Source: Desulfobacteraceae bacterium
GTDB taxonomy: Bacteria; Desulfobacterota; Desulfobacteria; Desulfobacterales; Desulfobacteraceae
DNA: 12,462 bases
Direction: 5' to 3'
Assembly: GCA_015486915.1 (NCBI GenBank)
Contig: WFQS01000193.1
Span: 1 to 12,462 of the forward strand
Positions within the stretch are counted from its first letter, which is position 1; every line of letters begins with the position of its first letter. Both the position numbers and the translations under genes were made by a program. The notes beneath the pieces are model-generated. The model saw only the letters and a list, made by a program, of their open reading frames with translations. It was not told the origin of the DNA and made no database searches. Of the stretch, positions 1-6,949 are shown one piece after another.

Positions 1-521
1 GTGACCCTGTTGCAATCAACGGACAAGAGATGTCTCCGGCAGTAATGTTAAAAAATCTTAACACAATTGCCGGAAGAAACGGAATCGGAAGGATTGATAT
101 AGTTGAAAACAGGTTCGTGGGAATGAAATCAAGGGGAGTTTATGAAACTCCGGGGGGCACTGTTTTAAGGCTTGCCCACATGAATATGGAGTCCATCACC
201 CTTGACAGGGAGGTTGCACATTTAAGGGACTCACTTATTCCAAAATATGCCGAGCTTGTTTATAATGGGTTCTGGTTTTCACCTGAAATGGAAATTTTAC
301 AGAAAATGATTGATGATACCCAGAAAAATGTTTCAGGCAGGGTGAGGCTGAAACTTTACAAAGGAGGATGCTACGTCCTTGGCAGGGAATCTGATCAGAG
401 CATATACAGTGAAGACTTTGCCACATTTGAGGATGATGATGTCTATACCCAGAAGGATGCAGAAGGTTTTATCAGGCTTAATTCATTAAGGCTCAGGATA
501 AGAAAGCTTACCGGGAAATAA
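1..521 (+). CDS. argG: Argininosuccinate synthase, C-terminal part (5' end outside window)
   Basis: Argininosuccinate synthase joins citrulline and aspartate at the cost of ATP, the penultimate step of arginine synthesis in the cytoplasm. The reading frame is already open at base 3 (D-P-V-A-I-N-G-Q-E before the first Met at 30), so the ATG at 30 is internal and the gene enters from the left. The visible 172 residues carry the family's conserved C-terminal half: [20 protein letters not shown], the YETPGGT stretch, the LTLDRE-type segment (here [16 protein letters not shown]), [24 protein letters not shown] and [13 protein letters not shown]. The C-terminus looks normal in length. argH follows 120 bases downstream, the usual argG-argH pairing, but the gap contains a HicB remnant. 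Identification is by recognition of family sequence and is secure. Confidence 0.97.
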   Translation, partial: DPVAINGQEMSPAVMLKNLNTIAGRNGIGRIDIVENRFVGMKSRGVYETPGGTVLRLAHMNMESITLDREVAHLRDSLIPKYAELVYNGFWFSPEMEILQKMIDDTQKNVSGRVRLKLYKGGCYVLGRESDQSIYSEDFATFEDDDVYTQKDAEGFIRLNSLRLRIRKLTGK

Positions 522-640
522 CGGGTCTGCCCGGCTGCTGGTCCCAGGGTGAAACCACAAAAGAAGTCCTTGAAAATATTCGGTATGCCATTCGGGAATA
601 TCTTGATGCTGTGGATAAAGAACTAAAGGGAAATAATTAA
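482..640 (+). pseudogene. HicB-family antitoxin remnant between argG and argH
   Basis: In the frame beginning at 482, just after a stop at 479-481, the sequence reads through argG's 3' end and then gives [20 protein letters not shown] followed by RYAIREYLDAVDKELKGNN and a stop at 638-640. This is the core of HicB antitoxins (a G-C-W/x-S-Q-G-E-T motif, then an EEAL-N-I-x-x-AI-x-x-YL helix). HicB proteins partner HicA mRNA interferases. The N-terminal strand and any ATG, GTG or TTG start are missing, and no HicA gene lies nearby, so I read it as a decayed 3' fragment whose first part is now argG coding sequence. The argH start codon follows two bases after its stop. The alternative, a translated peptide with an unusual start, seems unlikely. 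Confidence 0.75.
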
Positions 641-641
641 A

Positions 642-2021
642 ATGGCTGAAAAACTATGGGATGGAAGATTTTCCACAGGCACTGACAAACTGGTTGAAAA
701 ATTCACGTCATCCATTAACGTGGATAAAAAATTGTACGCCCATGATATTAAAGGCAGTATTGCCCATGCAAAAATGCTTGCCCATGAATCCATAATCACG
801 GATGGTGAAGCAGACATTATTGTAAAGGGGCTTGAGAATGTTCAAAAAGATATTGAAGATGGGAAATTTGTCTTTTCAGATTCCCTTGAAGATATCCACA
901 TGCACATTGAATCAGCCCTTGCTGAAAAATCAGGAGATGCAGCAAGAAAGCTTCACACGGGAAGAAGCAGGAATGATCAGGTTGCCCTTGACATAAGACT
1001 TTATATTATTGCTGAAACAAAAAAAATTATCCGATCCCTTGAAACACTGCAGAAAATTCTCGTTAACAGTGCAAAAAAGTATATTGATGTAGTGATGCCG
1101 GGTTATACTCATCTTCAAAGGGCCCAGCCGGTTTTGTTTTCCCACCATCTCATGGCCTATTATGAAATGTTTAAAAGGGATGCCGAAAGATTTGAGGATT
1201 CACTTAAACGCTCGGATGTGATGCCACTTGGCGCCGCTGCCCTTGCAGGTACAACATATCCTTTAAACAGGGAATATACACGAAAACTTCTCGGATTTTC
1301 AAAAATTTCCGATAACAGTATGGACTGTGTTGCCGACCGGGATTTTGCCATGGAGTTTATCTCACATGCCTCCATCTGCATGATTCATCTGTCAAGGCTC
1401 TCCGAAGAGTTTGTGCTGTGGTCAAGTTCAGAATTTTCCTTTATTACGATTTCAGATGCCTTTACCACCGGATCAAGCATAATGCCCCAGAAAAAAAACC
1501 CCGATGTGTCTGAACTTGTAAGGGGAAAAACCGCAAGGGTCGTGGGCAACCTCATGGCCATAATAACCCTTATGAAATCTCTTCCAATGACATACAACCG
1601 GGATATGCAGGAGGACAAGGAACCTCTTTTTGATACGGTTGATACCTTAAAGGCCTGCCTTGAAATTTATGCTGCAATGATTCCAAACATAGAGGTAAGC
1701 AGATCTGTCATGTATTCTGCGTGTGAACATGGATTTTTAAATGCAACGGATCTTGCAGATTATCTTGTTGGAAAAGGTATGCCATTCAGGCAGGCACATT
1801 CAGTTTCAGGCAGGGCTGTTGCCTATGCCCTTGGAAAGGGAAAGGAACTTCATGAGCTTTCAGTGGATGACTTCAGGCAATTCTCAGATCTTATTGATGC
1901 CGGCGTTTTTGAATATCTTTCCATAGAAAAAATGATTTCAAGAAGAATTACACATGGCGGTACAGGTTATGAAACAGTAAAAAAAGCCGTTGAAAAAGCT
2001 GAAAAAGATTTTAAACAATAA
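642..2021 (+). CDS. argH: Argininosuccinate lyase
   Basis: Argininosuccinate lyase splits argininosuccinate into arginine and fumarate, the last step of arginine synthesis. The 459-residue product has the usual family length. The fumarase/aspartase superfamily signature GSSIMPQKKNP sits at residues 277-287, on the mobile loop carrying the catalytic Ser, and the GYTHLQ segment with the conserved His (H157) is intact. KLWDGRF near the N-terminus and KLHTGRSRNDQV at about 103-114 are also typical. The ATG at 642 is preceded by an AAGGGA-like ribosome binding site. It belongs with argG upstream, probably on one transcript. The enzyme is a cytoplasmic homotetramer in known members. Nothing looks damaged. 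Confidence 0.98.
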   Translation: MAEKLWDGRFSTGTDKLVEKFTSSINVDKKLYAHDIKGSIAHAKMLAHESIITDGEADIIVKGLENVQKDIEDGKFVFSDSLEDIHMHIESALAEKSGDAARKLHTGRSRNDQVALDIRLYIIAETKKIIRSLETLQKILVNSAKKYIDVVMPGYTHLQRAQPVLFSHHLMAYYEMFKRDAERFEDSLKRSDVMPLGAAALAGTTYPLNREYTRKLLGFSKISDNSMDCVADRDFAMEFISHASICMIHLSRLSEEFVLWSSSEFSFITISDAFTTGSSIMPQKKNPDVSELVRGKTARVVGNLMAIITLMKSLPMTYNRDMQEDKEPLFDTVDTLKACLEIYAAMIPNIEVSRSVMYSACEHGFLNATDLADYLVGKGMPFRQAHSVSGRAVAYALGKGKELHELSVDDFRQFSDLIDAGVFEYLSIEKMISRRITHGGTGYETVKKAVEKAEKDFKQ

Positions 2022-2138
2022 AATTGCGGGCGCTTAAATTGTGCCTGTTCCTTTTTTAACGAACCTTTTTTAGATTTCATATATGGTTAACATAATTATT
2101 TTTATCATTCAGGTGAATCAGATTGGAAATTTACACAA

Positions 2139-2687
2139 ATGAACTACAAAATTAAAAAAAATATTTTTTCTTCCCCTGTGTTTTGTTATAATAAAAAATT
2201 CTCTTTTGGCATAGTAACTGATGCTCTTTTTAAGTTTGTCGAGAGGCTCCGTAACGCAGTCCAACCCGGCCTCATGGCCGTTATCTTAGTTTCCATAATG
2301 TCAGCAGGGACTTTCACTCTTGTTGCAGGCTGCGGTAAAAAAGCCCCTCCACTTCCTCCGTTGAAATACATGCCGGCTCCGCCTGTTGCCCTGACATACA
2401 ACCTTTCCAATGACAGAATTATTCTTAAATGGACTTACAATGATAAAAAAAACCAACAGTCAAAATGCCGTGGATTTAGGATTTTCAGGGCAGAGAGGGA
2501 TCTTTCGGGAAACGGATGCAAAGGCTGCCCGCTTCAGTATGAGAAAATTGCAGAAGTTTCTCCGGATCGGTTAAACTTTACGGAAAAAATTAAAAAAGGA
2601 TTTCAATATTATTACAGGATCAGGGCGTATTCAGAAAATAATGTCCTTAGCAGTATCTCAAATACCGTTGAGGTTAAATACACGTGA
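2139..2687 (+). CDS. Small FN3-domain lipoprotein; N-terminus overlaps a dispersed repeat
   Basis: From about residue 46 the protein has a hydrophobic stretch ending in the lipobox LVAG|C (Cys65). It is followed by GKKAPPLPP, like the GKKGPPLPP tails of small lipoproteins often found beside argH or lysA. Residues about 78-182 look like one fibronectin type III domain (APPVALTYNLSNDRIILKW ... YYYRIRAYSENN). It is therefore probably membrane-anchored and faces the periplasm; its role is unknown. Codons 17-48 are made of dispersed repeat copy A. The start is uncertain. ATG 2139 has only a weak Shine-Dalgarno and gives an overlong n-region. ATG 2274, inside the repeat's terminal hairpin, gives a normal-length signal without basic residues. 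The gene overlaps folK by four bases, implying coupling. Family recognition is from sequence; the effect of the repeat is inferred. Confidence 0.82.
   Translation: MNYKIKKNIFSSPVFCYNKKFSFGIVTDALFKFVERLRNAVQPGLMAVILVSIMSAGTFTLVAGCGKKAPPLPPLKYMPAPPVALTYNLSNDRIILKWTYNDKKNQQSKCRGFRIFRAERDLSGNGCKGCPLQYEKIAEVSPDRLNFTEKIKKGFQYYYRIRAYSENNVLSSISNTVEVKYT
2187..2284 (+). repeat. Dispersed repeat, copy A (98 bp, internal 15-bp deletion)
   Basis: Aligns without gaps to the copies at 4324-4435 (minus) and 7094-7205 (plus), except for a 15-base loss after GTTTGTC at about 2240. Shared blocks include AACTGATGCTCTTTTTAAG, AGGCTCCGTAACGCAGTCC and the invariant end CGGCCTCATGGCCGTTAT. The last 14-nt palindrome (2267-2280) folds as a 5-bp hairpin with a TCAT loop. 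This copy is in sense orientation inside the lipoprotein ORF and encodes residues 17 to 48, including the ATG at 2274. No transposase is associated, so it resembles a MITE-like or other non-autonomous element. The class is not identified. Confidence 0.82.
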
Positions 2688-3202
2688 TGGAAGAAAACCT
2701 GTCTGTATTTATTTCAATTGGTTCAAATATTGGGCAAAAATATAAAAACTGCCTTAAGGGAATAGAATATTTAAATCAGCTTGAAACAACCAGTGTTATA
2801 AAGGTCTCTTATTTTTATAAAACTGAACCGGTTGACTATACAGATCAGGACTGGTTTGTTAACGCTGTTGTTAAAATCAATACCATGCTGGAGCCTGTGA
2901 GTCTCATGAAGGCTTTAAAGGAAATTGAAGAAAAACTCGGGCAGTTTGAAAAACAGGTAAGATTCGGTCCAAGGCTCATTGACCTTGATATTATTTTATT
3001 CAAGGGAAATATCATTGATACCGGGTACCTTACAATTCCCCATCCAAGAATGCATAAAAGATGCTTTGTTTTAAAGCCCCTTTGTGATATAAACCCTGAG
3101 ATTATTCACCCTGTTTTAAAAAAAAGTGCGGCAGATCTTTTAAAGAAAGTTGAAAATATCCCTGACCAGAAGGTTGTTGTTTTTTCTGAATCGGATCTTT
3201 AA
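2684..3202 (+). CDS. folK: HPPK, 6-hydroxymethyl-7,8-dihydropterin pyrophosphokinase
   Basis: HPPK transfers pyrophosphate from ATP to 6-hydroxymethyl-7,8-dihydropterin, a step of folate synthesis in the cytoplasm. The 172-residue protein starts with the family's SIGSNIG...N motif (residues about 11-20). It then has YKTEPVDYTDQDWFVNAVV, and the PROSITE-type signature around RFGPRLIDLDIILF at about residues 97-110, with the two magnesium-binding Asp residues (DLD), and PHPRMHKRCFVLKPL. Length is normal. GTG at 2684 and ATG at 2687 are both possible starts; the TGAGG at 2669-2673 is better spaced for the GTG. Either overlaps the stop codon of the lipoprotein gene, which indicates translational coupling. 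Identification is secure. Confidence 0.96.
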   Translation: MMEENLSVFISIGSNIGQKYKNCLKGIEYLNQLETTSVIKVSYFYKTEPVDYTDQDWFVNAVVKINTMLEPVSLMKALKEIEEKLGQFEKQVRFGPRLIDLDIILFKGNIIDTGYLTIPHPRMHKRCFVLKPLCDINPEIIHPVLKKSAADLLKKVENIPDQKVVVFSESDL

Positions 3203-3265
3203 ATATTGCATTGGAACTTTTTTTAGCAGTTATATTATTTTTTATATTTTTTGGAGGATACCTGA

Positions 3266-3913
3266 TTGAAGTTTTTTATTGATACAGCAAATATCGAAGA
3301 GATTAAAGATGCAAACAGTATGGGCATGGTTGACGGAGTAACAACCAATCCCTCACTTATTGCAAAGGAAGATGGGGAGTTCACATCTATTATAAAAGAG
3401 ATCTGCTCAATTGTTGACGGACCTGTCAGTGCAGAGGTTATAAGCCTTGAATATCAGGGGATGGTGGATGAGGCAAGAAAACTTGCTGAAATTGCCGGTA
3501 ATATTGTTGTTAAAATCCCAATGACAACAGAGGGGCTCAAGGCTGTAAGGACGCTCTCAGCAGAAGGTATAAGGACAAATGTAACCCTTATTTTTTCTCC
3601 TCTCCAGGCTTTGATGGCGGCCAAGGCAGGCGCAAGCTATGCAAGTCCGTTTGTGGGCAGATTAGACGATCTGTCCCAGGACGGCATGGACCTCATTGAA
3701 AATATTGTTGAAATCTATTCAAATTACATGTTTGATACGGAAGTAATTGTTGCAAGTATCAGAAACCCTCTCCATGTTCTGAATTCAGCTCTTCTCGGGG
3801 CGGATATTGCAACAATTCCACATAAGGTGTTGAAGGCTCTTGCTTCCCATCCAATGACGGACAAGGGGATAGCGGCATTTCTGGCGGACTGGAAAAAGAA
3901 AGAGAATAAATAA
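3266..3913 (+). CDS. tal: Small transaldolase (transaldolase/FSA family)
   Basis: This 215-residue protein is the short, decameric type of transaldolase in the pentose phosphate pathway. It moves a dihydroxyacetone unit from a ketose phosphate to an aldose phosphate through a Schiff base. MKFFIDTAN and [11 protein letters not shown] open the TIM barrel, and the catalytic Lys is K83 in NIVVKIPMT. The residue corresponding to Gln59 of E. coli fructose-6-phosphate aldolase is Glu (E57, in SAEV), and the Tyr131 position is Phe (ASPFVGR). Both choices favour transaldolase over aldolase activity, judging from what is known of the family. The start codon is TTG at 3266, with GGAGG eight bases upstream. 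The gene follows folK after 63 bases and ends in an AT-rich hairpin. Confidence 0.95.
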   Translation: MKFFIDTANIEEIKDANSMGMVDGVTTNPSLIAKEDGEFTSIIKEICSIVDGPVSAEVISLEYQGMVDEARKLAEIAGNIVVKIPMTTEGLKAVRTLSAEGIRTNVTLIFSPLQALMAAKAGASYASPFVGRLDDLSQDGMDLIENIVEIYSNYMFDTEVIVASIRNPLHVLNSALLGADIATIPHKVLKALASHPMTDKGIAAFLADWKKKENK

Positions 3914-3919
3914 TTTTAT

Positions 3920-3941
3920 ATCAGAAAATTTTCTGATTTTT
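3920..3941 (+). terminator. Probable intrinsic terminator after transaldolase gene
   Basis: A perfect 18-nt palindrome, ATCAGAAAATTTTCTGAT, begins seven bases after the stop codon and is followed by TTTTAATTTT. It is AT-rich, so its strength is uncertain, but its position between the gene and the tRNA promoter fits termination. Confidence 0.6.
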
Positions 3942-3951
3942 AATTTTAATA

Positions 3952-3980
3952 TTGACAAAAACATGTCAGGCGTATATAAA
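3952..3980 (+). promoter_or_regulatory. Sigma-70-type promoter of the tRNA-Gly/tRNA-Cys unit
   Basis: A perfect -35 TTGACA (3952-3957) is separated by 17 bases from TATAAA (3975-3980), with TATATA overlapping at 3973. A GC-rich GCCC follows, as in growth-rate-controlled promoters. The mature tRNA-Gly begins 17 bases after the -10 hexamer. Confidence 0.85.
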
Positions 3981-3996
3981 GCCCTTGTTTAACTGA

Positions 3997-4071
3997 GCGG
4001 GAATAACTCAGTGGTAGAGTGCGACCTTGCCAAGGTCGAAGTCGCGGGTTCAAATCCCGTTTCCCGCTCCA
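3997..4071 (+). tRNA. tRNA-Gly (anticodon GCC)
   Basis: A 75-nt cloverleaf: acceptor GCGGGAA (3997-4003) pairs with TTCCCGC (4061-4067), the discriminator is T4068 and CCA is encoded at 4069-4071. The anticodon arm is CGACC-TTGCCAA-GGTCG, giving anticodon GCC. The T arm carries GGGTTCAAATCCC. All arms pair well, so the gene looks functional. Confidence 0.98.
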
Positions 4072-4081
4072 TTTTTTTTTA

Positions 4082-4156
4082 GGCGGCTTGGCCAAGTGGT
4101 AAGGCGACGGCCTGCAAAGCCGTTATTCTCCAGTTCGAATCTGGAAGCCGCCTCCA
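4082..4156 (+). tRNA. tRNA-Cys (anticodon GCA)
   Basis: Acceptor GGCGGCT (4082-4088) pairs with AGCCGCC (4146-4152). The discriminator T4153 is the U73 expected for Cys, and CCA is encoded at 4154-4156. The anticodon arm is ACGGC-CTGCAAA-GCCGT, anticodon GCA. The T arm contains CCAGTTCGAATCTGG. It lies ten bases after tRNA-Gly and is almost certainly cotranscribed from the promoter at 3952. Confidence 0.98.
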
Positions 4157-4170
4157 TATAATAAAATCAG

Positions 4171-4201
4171 GGACTTAGAAGTAATTTTAAGTCCTTTTTT
4201 T
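4171..4201 (+). terminator. Intrinsic terminator of the tRNA unit
   Basis: GGACTTAGAA and TTTTAAGTCC form a 10-bp stem (one G-T pair) with a GTAA loop, directly followed by seven T residues (4195-4201). This is a textbook rho-independent terminator, 15 bases after tRNA-Cys. Confidence 0.9.
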
Positions 4202-4323
4202 ATTGCGACAAAATTATTCCCCAGGCTATCCCTCACAAAACCGGCATTTTCAACCCCTGATTTTAAAAACCTGAGTATTTACTGAAAATAGAATTTACAA
4301 AGAATCTTTTACACTATTTTTAT

Positions 4324-4435
4324 TAACGGCCATGAGGCCGATTTCAACTGCGTTACAGTGCCTCAAAAAATCAGATATTTTGACGAACATAAAAAGAGCG
4401 TCAGTTGCTCCGTCAAAAACGAGCTTTTTCTTATA
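4324..4435 (-). repeat. Dispersed repeat, copy B (112 bp, intergenic)
   Basis: Read on the minus strand it aligns without gaps over 112 bases to copy C (7094-7205), with about four-fifths identity by hand count, and to copy A apart from A's 15-base loss. It ends with the same CGGCCTCATGGCCGTTA; on the plus strand the palindrome is 4327-4340. Read on the minus strand it is open in the same frame as copy A (YKKKLVFDGATDALFMFVK, then ISDFLRHCNAVEIGLMAVN). It is intergenic, downstream of the permease gene and in the same orientation. This copy is probably closest to the ancestral form, because it has neither deletion nor host-gene constraints. Confidence 0.85.
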
Positions 4436-4442
4436 AAAAGCT
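4415..4442 (-). terminator. Possible terminator of the ABC/TudS operon, at the edge of repeat B
   Basis: On the minus strand AGCTTTTT-ATAAG-AAAAAGCT forms an 8-bp stem with a 5-nt loop, followed by CGTTTTT. It lies about 35 bases beyond the permease stop codon. Half of the stem is inside the repeat, so the element may provide termination. The stem is AT-rich and its strength is uncertain. Confidence 0.5.
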
Positions 4443-4475
4443 TAACTTAATAATTGATTAAGTATCGTTGTGGGG

Positions 4476-5147
4476 TTATCCATGGGAAAGTTTTCCACTT
4501 ATTTGAAATACACCCTCTAAATATCTTGAAATCATAGAGACGGTGAATGTCATGATAAAATAGAGAATTCCCACTGCAAGATAGATCTCGAAAGGCCTGA
4601 AAGTTCTTGAATATACCATTTGTCCAGATCGAGTGAGTTCGTTAATGGCCAATACGGAAACCAGAGAGGTTTCTTTGAGTTGGGCAGAGAATGAATTCAT
4701 CAGCGGAGGAATTGCCACAGGAAGTGCCTGGGGCAGAATAATTAAGCGCATAGTCTGAAATCTGGAAAGACCCAGGGAAAATGCGGCCTCGGCCTGTCCT
4801 TTTTCAACTGAATACAGGCTGCCTCTTATAATTTCAGAAATATAAGCCCCGCCACATAATCCAATACCGATATATGCAGCAATGTAATTATTCATGGTAA
4901 TGCCGATTGAGGGTAAGGCATAGTAAATAAAAAACAGCTGAATAAGTAACGGTGTACCTCTGAATACTTCCACATATGGATAAAAGAACCGCCCGATCCA
5001 TCCGGGTTGGGAGCGGGCAATACCAACGACAATCCCGATAATCAAGGCGATAATATAAGAAATTAAAGTTATTTTCAGAGTTATGCCTGCCCCTGTGATA
5101 AGCTCCCGATGATTTTTTATGATGATATCAAATTGAAATCCGTCCAT
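4476..5147 (-). CDS. Polar amino-acid-type ABC transporter permease (HisM/GlnP family)
   Basis: An integral inner-membrane permease of the His/Glu/Gln/Arg opine family. Hydrophobic segments cover about residues 20-46, 70-105 and 190-212. The family entry motif VEVFRGTPLLIQLFFIYYALP is at about 62-82, and the EAA loop that contacts the ATPase starts at EAAFSLGLSRFQTMR (about 123) and ends at LPQALP. The frame is open from TTG at 5156, but AGGA at 5157-5160 is better placed for ATG 5147 (223 aa). It follows the binding-protein gene by 26 bases and is the last gene of the operon. No ABC ATPase gene is adjacent; the region beyond is repeat B. The substrate cannot be read from sequence, but the neighbouring TudS-like gene hints at a sulfur-containing amino acid or similar compound. 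Confidence 0.93.
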   Translation of the reverse strand: MDGFQFDIIIKNHRELITGAGITLKITLISYIIALIIGIVVGIARSQPGWIGRFFYPYVEVFRGTPLLIQLFFIYYALPSIGITMNNYIAAYIGIGLCGGAYISEIIRGSLYSVEKGQAEAAFSLGLSRFQTMRLIILPQALPVAIPPLMNSFSAQLKETSLVSVLAINELTRSGQMVYSRTFRPFEIYLAVGILYFIMTFTVSMISRYLEGVFQISGKLSHG

Positions 5148-5173
5148 ACGACACAATCCTGCGATTAAGGATA

Positions 5174-5962
5174 CTATTGATTTACATTAAGCCATTTATC
5201 GTAAATTTTTTTATACCTTCCATTTGTTCGGACTTTGGCAAGAGCTGAATTTATTTTGGCCGTAAGGGCATTAGCGTACTTGGGAAGCGCTATAACTATT
5301 TCTGTAGAATGCAATGGGTTCCCAACAATTTTGTATGAAGGATCTTTTTTTATCTGCATTATTGCATAGGCAATCCCGCAAACCAATGCATCTATACGTT
5401 TGTATTTCAAATCAAGAAAAGCTTCCGTTGTATAGTTGTATTTCTTGGCTTCGCCCACAAAATCTGCCAATCCATCCAGAACTGTTTCGCTGCTGGTGGC
5501 CATCTGCGCACCTACTACCTTACTCTTGAGGTCTGCTTTTCCCTTTATGATCTCCTCATCTTTGCGGACAATAATCATATCGGTAAGGTTATAATAAACA
5601 TCACTGAAATTAACATTCTGTTCTCTGGCTGTTGTTTTACCCATACAGGTGATAAGGATATCATACTTTCCGTTTTTCATACCGGCGATTAAGCCCTGCC
5701 ATTCCCCATCCTTAAATTTTACGGGAATGTCGAGTTCCTGACCTATGGCATTGGCAAGATCCACATCAAATCCTTTGAATTCGCCTGTTTCTGTCTTGAA
5801 TTCAAAAGGTGGGTACTGGGCACAAAAGCCGACTACCAGTTCACCTTTTTTTCCTATTTTCTCCCATGATGAATCTGCCGCAAATCCTGCTGTGGCATAA
5901 GCCTCCAATACCGAGGCAATCAGGGTTATCAGCACAAGTATATATATTCTCCGTTTGTTCAT
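5174..5962 (-). CDS. Periplasmic amino-acid-type substrate-binding protein (SBP family 3)
   Basis: A 262-residue periplasmic binding protein. Residues 1-29 form a signal peptide (NKRR, a hydrophobic core, cleavage probably after AGFAA) and there is no lipobox. The mature protein has the family 3 features: ELVVGFCAQYPPFEF at about 41-55, GEFKGFDVDLANAI at about 60-73, YDILITCMGKTTARE at about 100-114 with the carboxylate-binding Arg (R113), and RIDALVCG with Asp191 where the ligand's amino group is bound. These residues suggest an alpha-amino acid or close analogue as ligand. GGAG lies six bases before the ATG. It is 14 bases from the TudS-like gene upstream and 26 from the permease downstream, so an operon is likely. 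Confidence 0.94.
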   Translation of the reverse strand: MNKRRIYILVLITLIASVLEAYATAGFAADSSWEKIGKKGELVVGFCAQYPPFEFKTETGEFKGFDVDLANAIGQELDIPVKFKDGEWQGLIAGMKNGKYDILITCMGKTTAREQNVNFSDVYYNLTDMIIVRKDEEIIKGKADLKSKVVGAQMATSSETVLDGLADFVGEAKKYNYTTEAFLDLKYKRIDALVCGIAYAIMQIKKDPSYKIVGNPLHSTEIVIALPKYANALTAKINSALAKVRTNGRYKKIYDKWLNVNQ

Positions 5963-5976
5963 TTTTCACTCCATTT

Positions 5977-6510
5977 TTAAAGCATAATTATGGTTGATGG
6001 ATTATTTTCATCAACTGCCATAAACTTTACGGATATACCGCGATTTTGCAGTAATTCATTCAATACATTGAAAAAAACACCTGTTCCTTCAATGTATCGA
6101 AAATTGTCAAGCTGTTTCTCAACATCTTTGGTATTTCTAATAACACCGCCACTAAGACCTGATGGAATTTTTGTAACCCCGCAGTTGGGGCTGCCGTCTG
6201 CACCTATGACACCCAGAATTTCATATCCTGCCGTAATAAACATCTCAATCTGATCCAAAGACGGTGTCAGTATATTCCGGCAGTGTCGCCGAAAATTCGG
6301 ATGGTTATATTGTTCATAACACATTCCCCAACGGTTGATACCAAGGTAGGAGGATTCAGGACACGGCAGTTGCAGTATCCCTGTTCCATCTTCGATAAAC
6401 TGGTCCATTGCCTGCCGTAAAACACCAGGATACTCTGCCAGAGGTCCAACTTTGGCATTTGCATTCAGAAGGCAGTGGGAGACCACTATTATTCTTTTAC
6501 TTCTTTTCAA
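5977..6510 (-). CDS. TudS/DUF523-related putative desulfidase (CD3072-like)
   Basis: I read this 177-residue protein as a relative of TudS (DUF523), an iron-sulfur desulfidase that removes sulfur from thiouracil. It matches best the subgroup I recall as CD3072-type. Three Cys contexts fit the [4Fe-4S] ligands of TudS: SHCLLN (C13), LPCPE (C50) and SPNCG (C110). Two extra Cys (C64, C77) lie between. IIVVSHCLLNANAK opens the protein. The start is TTG at 6510 with AAAGGGGA a few bases upstream. An ATG at 6567 would add 19 residues not expected in the family and lacks a clear ribosome binding site. It sits between the DUF1858 gene and the binding-protein gene, 14 bases from the latter. Substrate is unknown. 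Catalysis is inferred from family membership only. Confidence 0.78.
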   Translation of the reverse strand: MKRSKRIIVVSHCLLNANAKVGPLAEYPGVLRQAMDQFIEDGTGILQLPCPESSYLGINRWGMCYEQYNHPNFRRHCRNILTPSLDQIEMFITAGYEILGVIGADGSPNCGVTKIPSGLSGGVIRNTKDVEKQLDNFRYIEGTGVFFNVLNELLQNRGISVKFMAVDENNPSTIIML

Positions 6511-6606
6511 ATTAATCCCCTTTTTAAACGATAAAATCCAAAAAATACAAGAATGACCCAGCGACAAGATAATACCGCAATAATAACAGTTTTAAAGATA
6601 ATAAAT

Positions 6607-6861
6607 TTAACTGGTTTGAAAGGTCTTGGTGAGGCTGTTTCCATTAACAACTTTTTCCAGATCAGCCATTAATTGTTCAAGGTTCAGGTCATATTTTACT
6701 GCAATATTTTTCAAGGGCTCAAAAAGAGCATTGCAGCAGACACATTCACCTGCACTTTTGTCATATCCCTTAAAAACAACTTCGGTTTGGCGATATTTTG
6801 AAATTATATCCAGAACTGTCATATCCTGATGAATCTTTTTGTCAGATGTATTTTTTTTCAA
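6607..6861 (-). CDS. DUF1858-like small protein with CxxC motif
   Basis: An 84-residue cytoplasmic protein that resembles the DUF1858 / ScdA N-terminal-type domain, also described as a disulfide domain associated with hybrid-cluster proteins. The pattern is an N-terminal HQDMTVLDIISKYRQTEVVF segment, a central GECVCC (Cys at about 39, 41 and 42) and a C-terminal NLEQLMADLEKVV helix. Members are thought to bind metal or act in redox or Fe-S related processes; the exact role is not established. The start is TTG at 6861 with AAAGGAGA six to seven bases upstream. It is the first gene of a probable four-gene minus-strand operon, 96 bases ahead of the TudS-like gene, which suggests a shared role in sulfur or Fe-S chemistry. 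Confidence 0.75.
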   Translation of the reverse strand: MKKNTSDKKIHQDMTVLDIISKYRQTEVVFKGYDKSAGECVCCNALFEPLKNIAVKYDLNLEQLMADLEKVVNGNSLTKTFQTS

Positions 6862-6949
6862 TCCTATCTCCTTTATGCAGCTATCGGTTCACCTGTAAAA
6901 TCAAAAGTTTAAGGCCATATAAATGGCTCTCCAATAAAAGGTATAAATT

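Larger units (their letters stand above)
4202..4475. other. Intergenic region between tRNA terminator and ABC permease gene
   Basis: No coding sequence is supported here. The first 120 bases are featureless and AT-rich. The rest is repeat copy B with its attached hairpin, and then 33 bases up to the permease stop codon. Confidence 0.7.

Noticed and set aside
2026..2056. Possible terminator after argH (GGGCGC ... GTGCCT followed by a T run).
   Set aside because: The stem is only six pairs with two wobble pairs, and the T run is displaced by several bases.
4442..4483. 13-codon ORF (MDNPTTILNQLLS) whose ATG overlaps the permease stop codon.
   Set aside because: Too short and does not look like the start of an ABC ATPase; used only as a hint of a lost gene.
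6511..6567. Longer start (ATG 6567) for the TudS-like protein.
   Set aside because: TTG 6510 has a strong ribosome binding site and gives the family's usual N-terminus directly before the first Cys.
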